From the NCBI GenBank assembly GCA_021323265.1, contig JAJTCO010000001.1:1-64000 (forward strand): a stretch of 64,000 nucleotides of DNA, read 5' to 3'. Shown one piece after another: positions 27,501-33,959 of the stretch. The DNA is from Pseudoduganella sp. Its GTDB lineage: Bacteria > Pseudomonadota > Gammaproteobacteria > Burkholderiales > Burkholderiaceae_D. The notes under the pieces were generated by a model. It did no database searches and was not told the DNA's origin. It worked only from the letters and a program-made list of their open reading frames with translations. The translations under genes were made by a program, and so were the position numbers. Within the stretch, counting starts at the first letter, position 1. Each line of letters begins with the position of its first letter.

Positions 27501-27651
27501 CTCCAGCGGCACGGGCGCCGAAGTCCAGCGTCCGTTGGCGACCGTTGTGATTGGCGGCGTGCTGTCATCCACCGCGCTGACGCTGCTGCTGTTGCCGCTG
27601 CTGTACCAGCTGGCTTACCGCCGTACCGCCAGGGAAGCAATGCCAACTTGA
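24508..27651 (+). CDS. czcA: Divalent-cation RND efflux pump (Zn/Co/Cd type)
   Basis: A 1047-residue heavy-metal RND protein. The proton-relay motif DFGIIVDGAVVIVEN has Asp402, Asp408 and Glu415 at exactly the residue numbers known for Cupriavidus CzcA, and the Cu(I) methionine triad of CusA is absent. Twelve membrane helices and duplicated periplasmic loops are evident. It follows czcB by nine bases and AAGGAG lies before the ATG. With CzcC and CzcB it should expel Zn, Co and/or Cd from the periplasm. No CzcD or CzcRS genes are adjacent, so regulation lies elsewhere. Confidence 0.94.
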   Translation: MLSRIIQACIGHRWLVMFAVAAMAVLGAVNYKKLPIDAVPDITNVQVQINTAAAGYSPLEVEQRITFPLESLMAGLPRLEQTRSLSRYGLSQITVVFKDGTDIHFARQLVSQRIQDARAQLPAGMTPTMSPIATGLSEIYLWTVDAAPGARKPDGTPYTPTDLREIQDWIIKPQLRNVPGVTEINSIGGYDKEYLVAPTPAKLASYGLNLSDVVTALERNNGNVGAGYIEKEGEQYLLRAPGQVKSVADIGNIVVSTIDGVAVRITDVATVGIGAELRTGAATRNGREVVLGTVFMLIGENSRAVALAVDNKMVEINRSLPEGVSATPVYNRTVLVEKAIDTVKRNLLEGAVLVIGVLFLFLGNLRAALITAMVIPLSMLFTFTGMVANNVSANLLSLGALDFGIIVDGAVVIVENCVRRLAHAQQVAGRRLAREERFAEVFAAAHEARRPLLFGQLIIMIVYLPIFVLSGIEGKMFHPMAFTVVAALLGAMLLSVTFVPAAVALFMSKPVREEEGRIMQAAKRRYGQCLDYVMHNRPVVFTAAALVLALSLLLGTRLGTEFVPNLDEGDFAVLTVRIPGTGLAQSVQMQQQIEKTLLARFPEIATVFARTGTAEIASDPMPPSISDGYIMLKPESEWPKPKRSRAQLLAAIRSTLEQLPGNSYEFSQPIQLRVNELISGVRSDVAVKVFGDDLDVLNAKAAEIGAILEKIPGASGVKVEQTTGLPMLQILVDRERAARLGLNIAEVQELIATATAGREAGAMFEGDRRFDIVVRLPEALRSDIELLKRLPVPLPKREGARPSFVTLAEIASFDTTPGPNQLSREQGKRRVVVTVNMQERDIGSFVAQAQQAILQGVKLPAGYWLAWGGQFENLQNAAQRLKVVVPASLALVFALLFLMFNNARDGMLVFTGIPFALTGGIFALWMRGIPMSISAAVGFIALSGVAVLNGLVMIAFIRSLREQGQPLADAVRNGALVRLRPVLMTALVASLGFVPMAISSGTGAEVQRPLATVVIGGVLSSTALTLLLLPLLYQLAYRRTAREAMPT

Positions 27652-27788
27652 TATGTTGAGTGTTTGAATGGCAATTTTGGGCAGGGAACTCGTTACATTC
27701 GCTTACAACGGTCAACGCGCGCACGCTTGAGTTATTGTGTGCACATGCAGCAAACTCTCGGTTGCTTCAAGTTTTTTGAGGGGGCCAC

Positions 27789-28673
27789 ATGCAAATCGAA
27801 CGAGTTCCATCCCTGTTGCAAGACGTGGCCGAAATCCGGAACTGGACCGTACAACACATCCCGCTCTCGGGCTCGATGGTGGGGTACGATCTGTTCCTCA
27901 AGATTGGCAACGATTATTTCCGCGACACCACATTAACGTTGAGCGAGCTGTGCAAGGGTTTGCCGCATGACGAGACCGAAGTCCGGCGTCACGTCGCAGC
28001 CATGGCGCAAGCCGGGCTGCTGGAAGAGATCGCCGATTCGGCAAGCGCCACCGTGCGCATCCTGCCCACGCCGCGCTTTGTGGAGCTGCTCAAGCAGTAC
28101 CACGCCAAGTTCGAAAGCGTGTTCATTCCGCGCAAGGACTTGCGCGAGCGCCAGTTGCTGTCGGACGTGCACGACCAGCGCCTGCACCACCTGGTCGAAA
28201 CCATGTACGACCACTTCCACGACCTGGGCTGGCTGCATCTGCACAATTATGGTGCCGTGTGCTTCCTGATGGCGTCGCTGGTCAAGCGCGTGGCGACGGC
28301 ATACGGCTTCAAGGCGCGCATCGAAATCTGCCACGCGCAAGTCGTCACGCGCGAGTTCGACTTTTTCCTCGGCAGCCCGGGTTACGCGTCGCCGGGCCAG
28401 ATCGAAGGCCACGCCGTCTGCATCGTCGATGATGCCGTCCTGGTGGACTTTGCCCTAAGTTCGGTGCGCCGCACATTGCGGCGCGAATTCTACTGGGGCC
28501 TGGCGGCGGAGTACGCGCCGCGGGACGAGGTCATCGGGCACATCGCCCTGCCTAATGATGGCACCGTCACCTGGAAGACCGACTGGCAAACGCCCGACGG
28601 TCCGGCCGAGATCGCGAAGTACGCTGAGTTGGTGGAGGAACTGTTCCGGCAATTCGTGGCGCGTTTCGGCTAG
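27789..28673 (+). CDS. Winged-helix protein fused to a transglutaminase-like cysteine domain
   Basis: 294 residues, not a named family I recognise. Residues about 30-105 read as a winged helix (LTLSELCKGLPHDETEVRRHVAAM, then a hairpin and helix). Residues about 140-225 resemble a transglutaminase/papain core: Cys158 at the start of a helix (NYGAVCFLMASLV), the strand GFKARIEICHA, His208 in EGHAVCIVDD and Asp220 in VLVDFA, a credible C-H-D triad. GAGGGGG precedes the ATG. No signal peptide is present, so it is cytosolic. A regulator whose activity depends on a thiol hydrolase or a catalytically inactive peptide-binding fold is one possibility. The stop overlaps the convergent YheO-type gene by 4 bases. 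Confidence 0.6.
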   Translation: MQIERVPSLLQDVAEIRNWTVQHIPLSGSMVGYDLFLKIGNDYFRDTTLTLSELCKGLPHDETEVRRHVAAMAQAGLLEEIADSASATVRILPTPRFVELLKQYHAKFESVFIPRKDLRERQLLSDVHDQRLHHLVETMYDHFHDLGWLHLHNYGAVCFLMASLVKRVATAYGFKARIEICHAQVVTREFDFFLGSPGYASPGQIEGHAVCIVDDAVLVDFALSSVRRTLRREFYWGLAAEYAPRDEVIGHIALPNDGTVTWKTDWQTPDGPAEIAKYAELVEELFRQFVARFG

Positions 28674-29383
28674 CGTTCGCGCTGGCGGATCTCTTCCAGG
28701 TAATTGTAGATGGTGTAGCGCGACACCTGCAGCGCCTCCGCTGCGCGCTGCACGCCGCCCTTCACGATGAACAGGCCGCGCCTTTGCATTTCGCGCATGG
28801 CCTGGATCTTCTGCTCCCGCTTCATCGACGCCAGCGGCACGGCGTCGCCGATGATTTCGCGCATCAGCGTGTCGAGCTGCTGCGCGCTGCCGGGAACGCT
28901 GTCGGCGGCTGCGGCCGGCGCCGGGACGGCCGCCGTTGCGCGCAAGGGCGCCAGCACCTGCTCCAGCCACGCGTGCGCGGCCTGGAATGCCGACACGTCC
29001 GCGTTCAGGCAAAGCGTCGCAAAGGGAATGCCTTCGGCGTCGCGGAAAATGGCCGACGCCGACTTGAGCCGGCGTCCGTCGGCCGTCACGGTTTCGTAGC
29101 CGTCGACGATGCTGTGCAGTGCGCCTTCGCGGGAAACCACCCTGGTTGCGGCGGCAAAGCCCTTGTCGTCGCGCGGGCCTTCGAGTACCGAACTGCCGAT
29201 GGTGCGGCCCGAGATATGGCCATTGGCGATGGCGATCACCGAACGTTCCGGGCGGTTCACGTCGTGCAGCACGACTTCCAGGTGCGGGCCCGCCATGGCC
29301 GCGAGCAGGGGCACCACCGGGTGCAGGGCATTGAGCACGGCATTGCGTTCGGCCTCGATGGCGGGCGACAGCTTCAGTTTCAT
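28670..29383 (-). CDS. YheO/DauR-type transcriptional regulator (PAS-like plus HTH)
   Basis: 237 residues. The N-terminal YheO-like PAS domain (about 12-125) includes EVVLHDVNRPERSVIAIANG and SGRTIGSS. A poly-Ala linker leads to a C-terminal HTH_22 domain with GGVQRAAEALQVSRYTIYNYL. DauR, a repressor of D-arginine utilisation, has this layout. The gene diverges from the RidA/M19/amidohydrolase operon, whose products fit nitrogen-compound or peptide breakdown, so it probably senses a related metabolite. The TTGTTGAA-rich intergenic spacer (29395-29445) is a candidate operator region. Confidence 0.88.
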   Translation of the reverse strand: MKLKLSPAIEAERNAVLNALHPVVPLLAAMAGPHLEVVLHDVNRPERSVIAIANGHISGRTIGSSVLEGPRDDKGFAAATRVVSREGALHSIVDGYETVTADGRRLKSASAIFRDAEGIPFATLCLNADVSAFQAAHAWLEQVLAPLRATAAVPAPAAAADSVPGSAQQLDTLMREIIGDAVPLASMKREQKIQAMREMQRRGLFIVKGGVQRAAEALQVSRYTIYNYLEEIRQRER

Positions 29384-29468
29384 CCTTGGCTTTCAACATA
29401 TTGTTGAAGAATTCTAACAGCCAACGCGATTTCAACAAATCGTGTATCGCTGTGCCTATAATCGGCTG

Positions 29469-29915
29469 ATGAAGACCAAACTCCTTTGCGCGCTGGCGCT
29501 CGCCTTACCGGTGGCTGCGGTTGCTGCACCGCAGCTGGATTACTACAACCAGGGCAATCCGGGCAACCGCCCATTCTCGCTGGCGGTGCGGGCCGGGGAT
29601 TACGTGCACCTTGCCGGGCAGATGGGCACCGACGAGAATGGCCTGGTGCCGGGCGGCTTCGAAGCGCAGTCGCGCAAGGCGATGGACAATATCGCAGCCA
29701 TCCTCAAAGGCATGAACCTGTCGATGGACAATCTCGTCAAGTGCACGGTCATGATCGTCGACATGAAGAAGTGGGGCGATTTCAACAAGGTCTATACCGG
29801 CTACTTCAAGCCCGGCCGCCTGCCGGCGCGCAGCGCCTTCGGCGTCAATGCGCTGGCCCTGGGCGGCGAGATCGAGGTCGAATGCCTGGCATACGCGCCG
29901 GCGCTCAAGCAATGA
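29469..29915 (+). CDS. Periplasmic RidA-family protein
   Basis: 148 residues. Unlike cytosolic RidA, it carries a signal peptide (ALALALPVAAVAAP). The Rid core follows, with DYVHLAGQMGTDENG, the substrate-carboxylate Arg in LPARSAFGV and the Glu in IEVECLAYAP. These residues support imine/enamine deaminase activity or ligand binding. It is the first gene of an operon, overlapping the M19 gene by 4 bases, which suggests it deals with a reactive product of the periplasmic hydrolases downstream. The start is the ATG at 29469; an in-frame ATG nine codons earlier has no signal-peptide logic. Confidence 0.88.
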   Translation: MKTKLLCALALALPVAAVAAPQLDYYNQGNPGNRPFSLAVRAGDYVHLAGQMGTDENGLVPGGFEAQSRKAMDNIAAILKGMNLSMDNLVKCTVMIVDMKKWGDFNKVYTGYFKPGRLPARSAFGVNALALGGEIEVECLAYAPALKQ

Positions 29916-31051
29916 CGCAGCGGCGGCGGTTCCTGCAGGGCGCGGCCGCGCTGGGGCTGGGCGCGGCCTGCCTGTCGCCGCAGGCGCTGGCGGAAGGCGC
30001 GGCGCGCACGCGCCGGCCCCTGATCATCGATGCGCTGGCCGGCATCGCCAATCCGAACCGTCCGCAGGCGGAGCTCGATGACCGGGAAAAGAGCGGCGTC
30101 GATGCGCGCTCATTAGCCGATGCCAGGCAGGCCGGTCTGGCCGCCTTCAACATGACCATCGGCTATGTATTCGGCAAGGACGAGCCGTACGAGCGCAGCG
30201 TGCGCGACGTCGCGGCCTGGCATGAACTCCTTCGCGTCCATGGCGACGCGCTGCTGCTGGTACGGCAGGCCAACGATATCCGCCGCGCTCATGCGGAGCG
30301 CCGCACGGGCGTGATCCTCGGCTTCCAGAACGCCGCGATGATGGGCAGCGACGTCCGGCGCGTGGAGACGTTCGCCAACCTTGGCGTGCGGGTGGTGCAG
30401 CTTACCTACAATGGCTCCAACCAGCTGGGCGACGGCGCCATGGCGGCATCCAACCGCGGCCTGACGCCGTTCGGGCGGGAAGTGGTGCAGGCGTTGAACC
30501 GGCAGCGCGTGCTGGTGGACCTGAGCCACAGCGGCGAGCAGATCTGCCTCGATGCGGCGGCCGCGTCGAGCCAGCCCATCGCCATCACGCACACGGGCTG
30601 CCGCGCGCTGGCCGACCTGCCGCGCAACAAGAGCGACCGCGAACTGCGCATGGTGGCGGAGAAGGGCGGTTTCGTCGGGATCTACTTCATGCCCTTTCTC
30701 GCGATCGGCCGGCAGCCCACGGCAACGGACCTGGTGGCGCATATCGAGCATGCGCTCAAGGTGTGCGGCGAGGACCATGTGGGTATCGGCAGCGACGGCA
30801 ACGTGAGCGCCATCGACGACATGCCGGCCTATATGCGTACCCTGGAACTTGAAATCCGCAAGCGCCGCGCGGCGGGCATTTCCGCGCCCGGCGAGCGGCC
30901 CGACATCGTGCCGTTCCTGCCTGATCTGCAAGGACCGGACAAGTACCTGCGGCTGGCCGATATGCTGGCGAAACGGGGCCACCCGGCCAGCCGCATCGAG
31001 AAGGTTCTTGGGCTTAACTTCCTGCGCCTTGCAGGCCATATCTGGGGTTGA
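29912..31051 (+). CDS. Tat-exported M19 dipeptidase-like protein with altered metal site
   Basis: 379 residues. A twin-arginine signal (TQRRRFLQGAAALGLGAACL) is followed by the M19 membrane-dipeptidase TIM barrel, recognised from LVDLSHSGEQ, IAITHTGCRAL, RNKSDRELR and GIGSDGN. In classical enzymes the first metal is held by HxD and a bridging Glu. Here the first strand reads LIIDALAG, so the His and Asp are replaced by Leu42 and Gly44, and the Glu position is Gln139 (ILGFQNA). His205 and His227 remain. Activity may need one metal only, be changed, or be absent. It overlaps ridA-like by 4 bases and lies 3 bases before the amidohydrolase. Confidence 0.82.
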   Translation: MTQRRRFLQGAAALGLGAACLSPQALAEGAARTRRPLIIDALAGIANPNRPQAELDDREKSGVDARSLADARQAGLAAFNMTIGYVFGKDEPYERSVRDVAAWHELLRVHGDALLLVRQANDIRRAHAERRTGVILGFQNAAMMGSDVRRVETFANLGVRVVQLTYNGSNQLGDGAMAASNRGLTPFGREVVQALNRQRVLVDLSHSGEQICLDAAAASSQPIAITHTGCRALADLPRNKSDRELRMVAEKGGFVGIYFMPFLAIGRQPTATDLVAHIEHALKVCGEDHVGIGSDGNVSAIDDMPAYMRTLELEIRKRRAAGISAPGERPDIVPFLPDLQGPDKYLRLADMLAKRGHPASRIEKVLGLNFLRLAGHIWG

Positions 31052-31054
31052 TGC

Positions 31055-32377
31055 ATGCAATGTGAATTCCGTTGGGCGGCCGGCCTTGCCTGCGCCGCCT
31101 TGGCCGCCACCACTGCCTTCGCTGCGCCGCCTCCAGCCACGCAAGTAGTCTATCGCGGCGTGACGCTGATCGACGGCACGGGCGCCGCCGCACGCCCTGG
31201 CATGGCCATCGTGGTGGAAGGCGAACGCATCAAGGCCGTCCTGCCGGCGGCACAACTGGCGGCGGTGCCCGCCGGCGGCAGCGTCCAGGTCCACGACATG
31301 CAAGGCATGTACGCGCTGCCCGGCCTGATCGACTCGCACGTGCACTACGCCACCAATCCCGACCGCCGATATGCCGAGGCGGAGCTGCAGCGCAACGTGT
31401 ATGGCGGCGTGACCGGGGTACGCGACATGGCGGGCGATGCGCGCGAACTGGCGTCGCTCTCCCGCGCCGCGCTGCTGAACGAGATTCCGGCGCCGGACAT
31501 TTACTATTCTGCCCTGGTGGCGGGGCCCAGCTTCTTCAAGGACCCGCGCACGGTGGCGGCGGCTCGCGGCATGCAGCCGGGCCAGGTGCCGTGGCTGTAT
31601 GCGCTGGATGAGCAGACCGACCTGGCACTGGCCGTTGCCCAGGCGCGCGGCACCGGCGCCAGCGGCATGAAGATCTACGCCAACCTGCCAGGTCCGCTGG
31701 TCGTGAAGCTGATCGCCGAAGCGCGGCGCCAGCACTTCCCGATCTGGACCCACCAGCAGGTGTATCCGGCGTCGCCCTACGATTCGCTTGGCGCCACCGC
31801 CATCTCGCATGCGTGCATGATCGCGCGCTACGTGCGCGAAGCGGGCAAGAGCGCCTACGGTCACGGCGGCGAGCCTTCCTATGCCGGCTTGACGGCATCC
31901 GATCCAGGCATCGTGCGCTACATCGACGCCCTGGCGAAGTCGGGCTCGCTGCTGGACGCGACGCTGAGCGTCTACGCGCCCAAGGGCACGCCGCGTTGCC
32001 AGATCGAACTGGCCGGCGACATCACCCGCGCCGCGCACAAGGCGGGGGTGAGGATCGTCGCCGGTACGGACACCGACGGGCAGGGCGAAGATCCTTATCC
32101 CGTCCTCGGCCGCGAACTGGAACGGCTGGTGCAGTACGCCGGATTGACGCCGAACGAAGCGATAACGGCCGCCACCGCCAACGCGGCGGCGGCGCTGGGC
32201 AGGCAGGCGGAACTGGGGACGGTTGAGGCGGGCAAGTTCGCCAACCTGGTGTTTCTGAAGAAGGACCCGCTGCAGGACATCGGCAACCTGCGCACGGTGG
32301 CGCTGACCGTCAAGCGCGGCCGCCACTATGCGCGTGAAGACTACAGGTTTACGCCGATTCCTGCCCAGAAGAACTGA
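31055..32377 (+). CDS. Secreted amidohydrolase (imidazolonepropionase-like)
   Basis: 440 residues with an N-terminal export signal (GLACAALAATTAFAAP; the internal Cys could be a lipid anchor). The amidohydrolase core has the metal motif H95-V-H97 in IDSHVHYAT, a bridging Lys in SGMKIYANLPG, later His residues in IWTHQQV and AISHACM, and the catalytic Asp in VAGTDTDG. The C-terminal composite beta domain (AELGTVEAGKFANLVFL) is standard. Relatives hydrolyse peptides such as X-Pro dipeptides or cyclic amides. With RidA and the M19 protein it forms a periplasmic hydrolase operon under the YheO-type regulator. The 3' end overlaps the convergent CAT-like gene by 29 bases. Confidence 0.88.
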   Translation: MQCEFRWAAGLACAALAATTAFAAPPPATQVVYRGVTLIDGTGAAARPGMAIVVEGERIKAVLPAAQLAAVPAGGSVQVHDMQGMYALPGLIDSHVHYATNPDRRYAEAELQRNVYGGVTGVRDMAGDARELASLSRAALLNEIPAPDIYYSALVAGPSFFKDPRTVAAARGMQPGQVPWLYALDEQTDLALAVAQARGTGASGMKIYANLPGPLVVKLIAEARRQHFPIWTHQQVYPASPYDSLGATAISHACMIARYVREAGKSAYGHGGEPSYAGLTASDPGIVRYIDALAKSGSLLDATLSVYAPKGTPRCQIELAGDITRAAHKAGVRIVAGTDTDGQGEDPYPVLGRELERLVQYAGLTPNEAITAATANAAAALGRQAELGTVEAGKFANLVFLKKDPLQDIGNLRTVALTVKRGRHYAREDYRFTPIPAQKN

Positions 32378-33008
32378 TCAGCGCAGCCAGTTCGGCCGCC
32401 ACCTGTTCGGCCAGCAGGTGAATGTGATAGCCGTCGATGAAGCCGTGGTGCACCTGCACCGAGAATGGCAGCTCCAGGCGGCCGGCGCCCGCGTCCCTGA
32501 ACTTGCCCCAGGCGAAGGAAGGAATGTCCGGCTGCGCCAGCACCGCGGTCGGATGCTGGATCGAGGTGAAGTTCAACCACGGGATGCAGGTGACAAAGAC
32601 CTGCTCCTTCGCCTCGCGCGGCGTCATGCTGCGGTATTCCTGGTTCAGCGCCTCCATGCTGGACGCCGCTTCGCGCGCCGCCAGCCCGCGTGCGCAGAAC
32701 TCGCGGATCTCGTCGCACCAGTGGAACTGGGCGAAATTCAGGTCGTCATGCTGGTTCTTCACCGTGAACGACGGCGTCAGGCGCTCAATGCGGATCACCT
32801 CTCCATCGAGCACGCGGTAGCGGAAATTCTCCACCGCCATGGCCGAACGCAGCACCGCGTACAGCATCACGTGGAAGGGCGGCAGCCCCTGTTGCTTGCA
32901 CCAGGGCCGGAAATCCGGCAACTCCAGCACAAAGGTCAGGTTGAGGGCAGGGCTGTCCATCTGGTCGAACAGCTCGAAGCGGTCGAGGCGGCGGTTGAAC
33001 TGGTGCAT
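32349..33008 (-). CDS. Chloramphenicol acetyltransferase-like acyltransferase
   Basis: 219 residues, the standard CAT length. The catalytic motif HHGFIDGYH (His187-His188; consensus HHAVCDGFH) is complete, as are FHVMLYAVLRSAM and CIPWLNFTSI elements of the trimer fold. The first residues, FNRRLDRFELF, are also typical. Chromosomal CAT homologues often have other acyl acceptors, so resistance should not be assumed. The start codon lies five bases from the second copy of the DnaA-box element, which therefore forms its upstream region. Confidence 0.88.
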   Translation of the reverse strand: MHQFNRRLDRFELFDQMDSPALNLTFVLELPDFRPWCKQQGLPPFHVMLYAVLRSAMAVENFRYRVLDGEVIRIERLTPSFTVKNQHDDLNFAQFHWCDEIREFCARGLAAREAASSMEALNQEYRSMTPREAKEQVFVTCIPWLNFTSIQHPTAVLAQPDIPSFAWGKFRDAGAGRLELPFSVQVHHGFIDGYHIHLLAEQVAAELAALISSSGQESA

Positions 33009-33012
33009 TGAA

Positions 33013-33118
33013 GTTGTTAACGGTTTCTGTGGAAAAGTCTGTTAACAAGGGATTCTACTGCACCCTAAGCCGCTGATTTGAAGGGAAATAATCGCGCTGC
33101 ACAAATTTAGGTCAACTG
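33013..33118 (-). repeat. Dispersed ~105-base element, copy 2, with DnaA box
   Basis: This is the partner of 10820-10928. The core 33014-33050 contains TTGTTAAC (33014-33021), TGTGGAAAA (33028-33036; complement TTTTCCACA fits the DnaA consensus) and GTTAACAA (33041-33048). Weaker matches continue rightwards (CTAAGC, TGATTTG, GGGAAA) to the stop of the gene ending at 33112. On the minus strand it runs into the CAT-like start codon with five bases to spare. Confidence 0.7.
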
Positions 33119-33441
33119 AGCCTGCCGAAGGTCAGGAAGACCCAGGCCGCCGCGATCACCACCATGCCGGCCATCGTCACGCACGACCAGGTAAAAAAAT
33201 AGGCCGACACCATGGTGGCCTGCAGTGCGCGTTCGAAGACGAAGCCCAGGCCAAAGTCGAAAGTCGCCATTACCGTCCAGCGGCGAAAGTAGATCGGGAG
33301 GTAGCGGCTCATGTGCTTGTTGTGCTGCAGCGCCGCGTGGCGTTCGATCACGTTGCGCGCCGCGCTGACATCCTTGAACAGCCAGTCGAAGAAGATGAAA
33401 CGGTAAAGCAGGGTGCGGAAAGGCATCGCTTCGGTCGTCAT
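33112..33441 (-). CDS. Small two-helix membrane protein of unknown function
   Basis: 109 residues. An aromatic amphipathic N-terminus (TLLYRFIFFDWLFKDVSAA) precedes a basic middle (HNKHMSRYLPIYFRRW) and two hydrophobic segments (about 60-80 and 85-107). GGGAGA lies before the ATG at 33441. I do not recognise a family. The neighbours, a CAT-like enzyme and a GFA protein, give no clear clue. Its 3' end touches the repeated DnaA-box element. Confidence 0.72.
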   Translation of the reverse strand: MTTEAMPFRTLLYRFIFFDWLFKDVSAARNVIERHAALQHNKHMSRYLPIYFRRWTVMATFDFGLGFVFERALQATMVSAYFFTWSCVTMAGMVVIAAAWVFLTFGRLS

Positions 33442-33575
33442 GTGCGTCTCCCGGTGGTGGCTGAATACATGATATATAATTTCCGCCGCCCATGACATCG
33501 CCTTGCATGCCGCTGGATTTGCGTAATGCAATTTTTGCGACGGCGCGCGGCGACACCAATTCGAAGGAGTGCGTC

Positions 33576-33953
33576 ATGACGGAATTTTTGCGCGGCAGCT
33601 GCCTGTGCGGCGGCGTGGCCTACAAGGCGGACAAGGCAACGCTGAGCGGCGCGAGCCATTGTTACTGCCACATGTGCCAGAAGCAGCATGGCGCGGCGTC
33701 CGGCACCTACGCCAATGTCGCCAGCGCGGGCTTCAGCTACGAACGAGGCGCCGAACTGGTGCACGAATACCATTCGTCCGGACACGGACGGCGCGGCTTC
33801 TGCAAGGTATGCGGCTCCACGCTCACCTGGCGCAGCACGCAGGCGCCGGATCGCATTGCCATCACCCTCGGCACCATGGAGCCCGAATATGTCGGACCGG
33901 TGCAGCATGAGCTGCACACGGAATCCAAGCCGCGCTGGTTGCCGAAGGCTTGA
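33576..33953 (+). CDS. GFA/CENP-V family zinc protein
   Basis: 125 residues with the GFA zinc-binding pattern: GSCLCGGVAY (Cys9, Cys11), HCYCHMCQKQHG and RGFCKVCGSTLTW. These eight or so cysteines hold structural and catalytic zinc in the glutathione-dependent formaldehyde-activating family and its relatives. Most members have unknown substrates; reaction with a glutathione adduct is a family-based guess. GAAGGAG precedes the ATG at 33576. It is divergent from the small membrane protein. Confidence 0.9.
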   Translation: MTEFLRGSCLCGGVAYKADKATLSGASHCYCHMCQKQHGAASGTYANVASAGFSYERGAELVHEYHSSGHGRRGFCKVCGSTLTWRSTQAPDRIAITLGTMEPEYVGPVQHELHTESKPRWLPKA

Positions 33954-33959
33954 CGCGTC

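Noticed and set aside
30113-32326. 737-residue open frame antisense to the M19 and amidohydrolase genes
   Set aside because: Composition typical of antisense shadow and no ribosome site; the plus-strand genes have clear motifs.
32349-33008. CAT-like gene as a chloramphenicol-resistance determinant
   Set aside because: The catalytic motif is present, but chromosomal CAT homologues often act on other acceptors and there is no mobile-element context.
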